Assembly (NCBI GenBank): GCA_016219455.1
Contig: JACRMZ010000008.1
Span: 1 to 16,802, forward strand
Source: Candidatus Aenigmatarchaeota archaeon
Lineage (GTDB): Archaea > Aenigmatarchaeota > Aenigmatarchaeia > PWEA01 > JACRMZ01
Length of the DNA stretch: 16,802 nucleotides
Reading direction: 5' to 3'
Shown piece by piece: positions 13,242-16,802 of the stretch (position 1 is its first letter; each line of letters opens with the position of its first letter). The position numbers and the translations under genes were made by a program. The notes beneath the pieces are model-generated. The model saw only the letters and a program-made list of their open reading frames with translations, was not told the DNA's origin and did not search any database.

Positions 13242-16165
13242 AAAAACCTCTTGAAAGAGACGAAGATTGTTACAACAACAAGAAGCATTACAATTGCATT
13301 TGCCATGCCGGGAAGCGGTGAAATAGAACGTCCAGTCGGCGTTTGTAGCTTCTTATTTTCTTCAATTTCTTTGGAGGGTTCGGCAATCTCCTTCTGGAGG
13401 CTTATTGTTCCCGTTTCCGCTGGCGCACTTTCCTCGGGCGGCTTGGTAATATTCGTTTCACTTGCACTTTTTGGTGTTTTTGGCAAAGACAACCCTGATC
13501 CGTCTCCTCCTGAAGATACCGTAGAAGGGGCAGAATTTAAAGTCGGCTCGGGAAGCGTTGTTGTCGTGGTTGTAGTCGTTTCCTCTGTCATATTTATTAC
13601 TGTAGCTGAGACCACATAAGGCTCTGAGTCGTTTACCTCCACGGCGAGCACTTCTATGGTCCAATTTCCATCAGTGGCGTTAGGGACCGTTATAGTTTCT
13701 GGCTGGCTATAAGGACCAGAGTAGTTAGCGCCTGGTATTTCGGATGTAAGGTTACCTGTGGTCCTGTTGAAGCTTATCCTTCTTCCAGAAGGGTCTGTTA
13801 TTGACATATCCAAATCAGATCCAAACCAATTGAGATAAAGGACAACTGCTGCCGGGTAAGCTCCTTTTTCTATGAAGAAGCTATGCAAATCTGTTTTCAA
13901 TTGCCTTATCGTTCCCATGAAATTGTTCAATGACACCGAGCCATTGAGATATTTGGGGATGATAATGGCATAATCAACGTCTGTGATGTTTCCGACCTTT
14001 GCTTTTGCAAACAGGCTTGTTACCTGTGATGGTTTAATGATATCTGGAACCGGAACAAAGTCATCTGTAGAGTTTATCATAAATGTCACGGAAGCTCCTC
14101 TGCCTGCAGGAACGTCGCTTTCAAAGAGGGGCTCCGAGGCGATGGGGCCGAATTTATTTCCTATTGTGGCATCTATGTCGACGGGGAACCTCCCTGGAAG
14201 GAATGCCGTTCTGGTTACTGTAAGGCTGACATCCGGTTCAATGCCGACTATTGTGTCATGTGCAGAGCCGTCGTTCGCTACTGTGACTAAAACGTTAAGC
14301 TCCGTGCCGGGAGCAACATAATAAGCCGTTGGAGACCGCATCCCTAGATTTGGGGATATTGAAATGTATGTGTTGATAGACGGCCTTGGCATTTCAAAAA
14401 AACCGAAGGCGTTCTCGCTTCCTGCTGTGTGTATGACATCAGTGTGATACTCGCTGTTAGTTGGATCAATGTGATGCAGCGGCCCTATGAAAGGAAGCCA
14501 CGGGGCGTAATAAAGACCTGTGTGGTCGTTTGGACTTGGTGTATGTGTTTCTGGTATTGTAAGCTCCCGAAGGTCTAAAAATAAGTGCTCATTATCTCCA
14601 ATTATGATACCTTTGTTCTCGTTGGGTTTAAACCACCACGATCCACTATGTATAAAGGACTGCACATAAACCGATTTCAGTGTGTTTTTATCCGCCCAAA
14701 TATCAAGCATTTCCAGATCCGGGAACTGGTCAGGCGCAACATCGCTTCCGTCGGCAAACCAGCCGAACCACAAACGGACGACCCAATGATTCCCATAGCT
14801 GAACACTGTTGCGTACTCTGGAGATTCGTGTGGCCCGTAAACCAAAGCGTCCGCAAGGTCGTCCACGTCGCCTGTTAAATTTGCGATTGAAACGCCGCCT
14901 AGGTGCACCTCCAAACTTGTGTTGCGATAATCAAATGAAAGCGATGGATGAGTGGCGTTTTCGATGCCAAAAATATGGTCCTCGGGGTTGAACCTCTGGT
15001 AATATTTTGCCGTCCCGTTCTCAGGGACCTGGATAAAACTTAGTGTGAAGTTTCGTGTCCCAACAATTTTGCCGTTTTCCTCCACGACGAACCTTGCTGA
15101 CGTTGAATTATAATTGCTCCCTTTATGAATAATCGTGAAATAAGCGAAGCTCTTGTTCCCGTTGAAAGCGTCTTCTTTGATGGAGTAACCAGTTTCAGAA
15201 TGCGAGTTCCATACCATCTGGACATTGTTGTAAGTCGTGTTGTAATGAACTCTTGTGCCGTTTGGGTAGACTGGATAAATCGTGTAATTGCCTTTTGGCG
15301 AAACAAGAAACTTCAGCTGGTTTGCCTGGTTCCCGTATAGCGTGATGTTAGAACCATACGGGTAGTTTTGCAGCGAAACAATGTCATCTCTGTTCACTGA
15401 AAACTCGTATACCGTCCCTCCGGCTTGGCTCACCCAAACCAACGAATTTAAGTCGTTTGAGACTATTCCGCGCAAATTCCCTCCCGAAATCCCCAGATCC
15501 GCTTTGGTGAAGGATGATTGTCGGGTACAGTTTGCATAGTAGTGATAAATTCCACCCGCTTCGACAGACCAGAAGCTCCCGTCTGGATGCGCGTGGATGT
15601 CAGAGCCGCCGGAGCCGCACGTTGCCTTTGGCGGAACGAGTGGGGGACGATTGGGGTAAAGTATTTCAGAGAAATCAAAAATCTCCAATCCGCCAGACAC
15701 CGTGAACAGATGTGTCCTGTTATGGGAAAATGCCGTGCGTCCGTTCTGATTGTTAAGGTGTATGGAATTGTTGACTGAGCAGTCCCTGTTGAACATGTAG
15801 ATGGAAGACCCAAGGTATGGGTTGTTATTTGGAAATGATGCTGGCACCTTCCCATACCAGGTGTAAAAGGTGTTGTTGACAACGTCAAGGCCGCTGAAAG
15901 AGCTCCTTCCAGTGCTGCACTGTCCGATATACCCGAAGGTGGAATTGTACATTTCTATTGGCATGTTCGGCTGCGACCCTGTCAGTGCAAAAAAGAATTT
16001 TGGGTCGGAGGTGTCGTTTGTAGCCAATGAATACATATCGCCACCGGGACTAGAACTCGCAATAATGCATACGGTGAGTCCTCCAGAAGAGGCGCACGCA
16101 GCATTTGCCAGATTGATTATGAGGAGTGAAAAACGTGCACTTTTGAGCAATATATGCAATTTCAT
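13238..16165 (-). CDS. Large secreted, sequon-rich cell-surface protein with C-terminal anchor
   Basis: A 975-residue exported protein. It starts with a signal peptide (MKLHILLKSARFSLLIINLA, cleavage near ANA). The first ~330 residues contain short repeated strand/loop units (TVSGGLEIFDFSEIL; SFWSVEAGGIYHYYANC) that could form a beta propeller. Residues ~615-655 resemble a CARDB/Ig-like domain (VAPGTELNVLVTVANDGS). Residues ~770-858 resemble a P/PPC-type beta sandwich (NWFGSDLDMSITDPSGRR ... DGNWTIEVLA). A run of eight Thr (863-870) opens a Pro/Ser/Thr/Glu-rich stalk, followed by PLPGM and a hydrophobic helix ending KRFL. I count about 28 N-x-S/T sites, so heavy N-glycosylation is likely. The ATG at 16165 is chosen over 16183 because a TATA box lies 26 bases before it. 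It is probably an S-layer-associated, adhesion or substrate-binding protein; no catalytic motif was seen. Confidence 0.78.
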   Translation of the reverse strand: MKLHILLKSARFSLLIINLANAACASSGGLTVCIIASSSPGGDMYSLATNDTSDPKFFFALTGSQPNMPIEMYNSTFGYIGQCSTGRSSFSGLDVVNNTFYTWYGKVPASFPNNNPYLGSSIYMFNRDCSVNNSIHLNNQNGRTAFSHNRTHLFTVSGGLEIFDFSEILYPNRPPLVPPKATCGSGGSDIHAHPDGSFWSVEAGGIYHYYANCTRQSSFTKADLGISGGNLRGIVSNDLNSLVWVSQAGGTVYEFSVNRDDIVSLQNYPYGSNITLYGNQANQLKFLVSPKGNYTIYPVYPNGTRVHYNTTYNNVQMVWNSHSETGYSIKEDAFNGNKSFAYFTIIHKGSNYNSTSARFVVEENGKIVGTRNFTLSFIQVPENGTAKYYQRFNPEDHIFGIENATHPSLSFDYRNTSLEVHLGGVSIANLTGDVDDLADALVYGPHESPEYATVFSYGNHWVVRLWFGWFADGSDVAPDQFPDLEMLDIWADKNTLKSVYVQSFIHSGSWWFKPNENKGIIIGDNEHLFLDLRELTIPETHTPSPNDHTGLYYAPWLPFIGPLHHIDPTNSEYHTDVIHTAGSENAFGFFEMPRPSINTYISISPNLGMRSPTAYYVAPGTELNVLVTVANDGSAHDTIVGIEPDVSLTVTRTAFLPGRFPVDIDATIGNKFGPIASEPLFESDVPAGRGASVTFMINSTDDFVPVPDIIKPSQVTSLFAKAKVGNITDVDYAIIIPKYLNGSVSLNNFMGTIRQLKTDLHSFFIEKGAYPAAVVLYLNWFGSDLDMSITDPSGRRISFNRTTGNLTSEIPGANYSGPYSQPETITVPNATDGNWTIEVLAVEVNDSEPYVVSATVINMTEETTTTTTTTLPEPTLNSAPSTVSSGGDGSGLSLPKTPKSASETNITKPPEESAPAETGTISLQKEIAEPSKEIEENKKLQTPTGRSISPLPGMANAIVMLLVVVTIFVSFKRFL

Positions 16166-16187
16166 GCGTTGGTTTGAAAGCAAACGG

Positions 16188-16194
16188 TTTTATA
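16188..16194 (-). promoter_or_regulatory. TATA box of the surface protein gene
   Basis: TATAAAA on the minus strand, centred 26 bases before the ATG at 16165. It fits a leaderless mRNA and fixes that start over the upstream in-frame ATG at 16183. Confidence 0.6.
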
Positions 16195-16232
16195 CCCTTT
16201 CTCCAGGATATCCTAAAACAACCCCAAAACCG

Positions 16233-16245
16233 GCCAAATACTGGC
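16233..16245. promoter_or_regulatory. Short inverted repeat beside the second ZIP promoter
   Basis: GCCA and TGGC separated by five bases, ending directly before the TATA element at 16246. It could be an operator, but four-base half-sites are short enough to arise by chance. Confidence 0.25.
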
Positions 16246-16253
16246 TTTAAAGA
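16246..16253 (+). promoter_or_regulatory. TATA box of the second ZIP gene
   Basis: TTTAAAGA, centred about 25 bases before the ATG at 16275, predicting a leaderless transcript. Confidence 0.5.
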
Positions 16254-16274
16254 TATAGGCATTTGTTACCATTT

Positions 16275-16802
16275 ATGGGCATGGTTTTTGTGTACGCGCT
16301 GGCAAGCGTCTTTGTTGTAAGCGTGATTTCGCTCATCGGTGTCGCCACGCTATCAATCAACGCAGAAAGGCTTCGCGGTATCCTCGTATACCTCGTCAGT
16401 TTTTCTGCTGGAGCGTTCTTTGGCGACGTGTTTTTCCATCTCCTCCCGGAGGCGGCAAAGAACGGATTTACTTTCAGTGTTTCACTTTATGCAATCTCCG
16501 GAATCTCATTCTCTTTCGTAGTGGAAAAGATAATACGATGGAGGCATTGCCACCTCCCGACAACAGAAGAGCATCCGCATCCGTTCGCGATGATGAACCT
16601 GGTTGGCGATTCCATCCACAACTTTATAGACGGCGTCATAATAGCTGCAAGCTACCTCGTTTCTGTCCCTCTTGGCATTGCAACGACTCTTGCAGTCGTA
16701 TTCCACGAAATACCGCAGGAACTGGGCGACTTTGGCATCCTTCTCCACGGAGGGTTCGGGAAACGGAAGGCTGTATTATACAACTTCCTGACTGCCCTCA
16801 CA
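16275..16802 (+). CDS. ZIP-family metal transporter, C-terminus cut by window edge
   Basis: The frame is open to the right edge (176 residues visible). Helices are seen at about 3-24, 31-50, 57-75, 104-124 and 128-150. The metal-site motifs of the ZIP family are present: HNFIDG in the fourth helix (GDSIHNFIDGVIIAASY) and HEIPQELGDF in the fifth. The long loop between helices three and four is His-rich (RHCHLPTTEEHPHP), as is common for ZIP proteins that sense or buffer Zn. The HEIPQELGDF form places it in the branch with LIV-1/ZIP7-like and many archaeal members, different from the HNLSEG form of the first ZIP in this window. It lacks that protein's extracytoplasmic domain. ATG 16281 is an alternative start. 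It is divergent from the surface protein gene across 109 bases. Confidence 0.85.
   Translation, partial: MGMVFVYALASVFVVSVISLIGVATLSINAERLRGILVYLVSFSAGAFFGDVFFHLLPEAAKNGFTFSVSLYAISGISFSFVVEKIIRWRHCHLPTTEEHPHPFAMMNLVGDSIHNFIDGVIIAASYLVSVPLGIATTLAVVFHEIPQELGDFGILLHGGFGKRKAVLYNFLTALT

Noticed and set aside
13556..13590. Eight-Thr run as a slippage-prone repeat for phase variation
   Set aside because: The codons vary (ACG, ACT, ACA, ACC mixed), so there is no simple DNA repeat to slip; it is better read as a glycosylated stalk.
1..16802. CRISPR array, insertion sequence, integrase or phage genes
   Set aside because: Reading both strands I saw no regularly spaced direct repeats, no terminal inverted repeats with target duplications, and no transposase, integrase or capsid-like proteins. 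The tRNA-Glu 3' end has no attachment-site-like duplication in the window.

Overview
The window is archaeal. The evidence is gene content: Hel308 helicase, Rad50 with a zinc hook, archaeal/eukaryal-type prolyl-tRNA synthetase, RNA polymerase subunit K and a PAC2-family protein. The signals agree: TATA boxes lie about 25-27 bases before the start codon at seven genes, the spacing expected for leaderless mRNAs, while internal operon genes often carry GGTG- or GAGG-type ribosome binding sites. Base composition is moderate, with two AT-richer spots (around 3668-4042 and 12861-13241). The phylum cannot be fixed from this piece; an uncultivated euryarchaeal or DPANN-type lineage would fit.

Left region (1-3586): a metal-handling locus. 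An MntR/DtxR-type metalloregulator overlaps a partial DoxX-like membrane protein gene and runs leftward. Divergently there is an exported two-domain multicopper-oxidase-like protein with no cysteine at all, overlapping a ZIP metal transporter that carries an extracytoplasmic beta domain. A 20-bp near-perfect palindrome overlaps the mntR TATA element and is a good operator candidate. A small PPOX-fold flavin/deazaflavin-binding oxidoreductase follows with its own promoter.

Middle region (3668-11736, all minus strand): transcription runs Hel308, two unrecognised proteins, ProRS, a nitrilase-superfamily amidohydrolase, a short Rad50, and an orphan acidic protein. Junctions are tight (1-nt and 4-nt overlaps or gaps of 2-21 nt), except for 102 bases before ProRS, where there is a TATA-like element, and 26 bases before the acidic protein, which has its own TATA box. 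No Mre11 gene is present.

Right-centre (11823-12769, plus strand): a PAC2-family gene whose reading frame is broken near 12300 and which lacks the usual GET-motif segment, then rpoK, then tRNA-Glu(CUC) with encoded CCA.

Right region (12861-end): a ~975-residue, heavily sequon-rich surface protein with signal peptide, stalk-like Thr/Pro/Ser region and C-terminal membrane anchor, translationally coupled to a small four-helix membrane protein. Divergent from it, a second ZIP transporter with a His-rich loop runs off the right edge.

I found no CRISPR array, insertion sequence, integrase or phage gene. The points most worth following are the cysteine-free oxidase + ZIP + MntR locus and the broken PAC2 gene.
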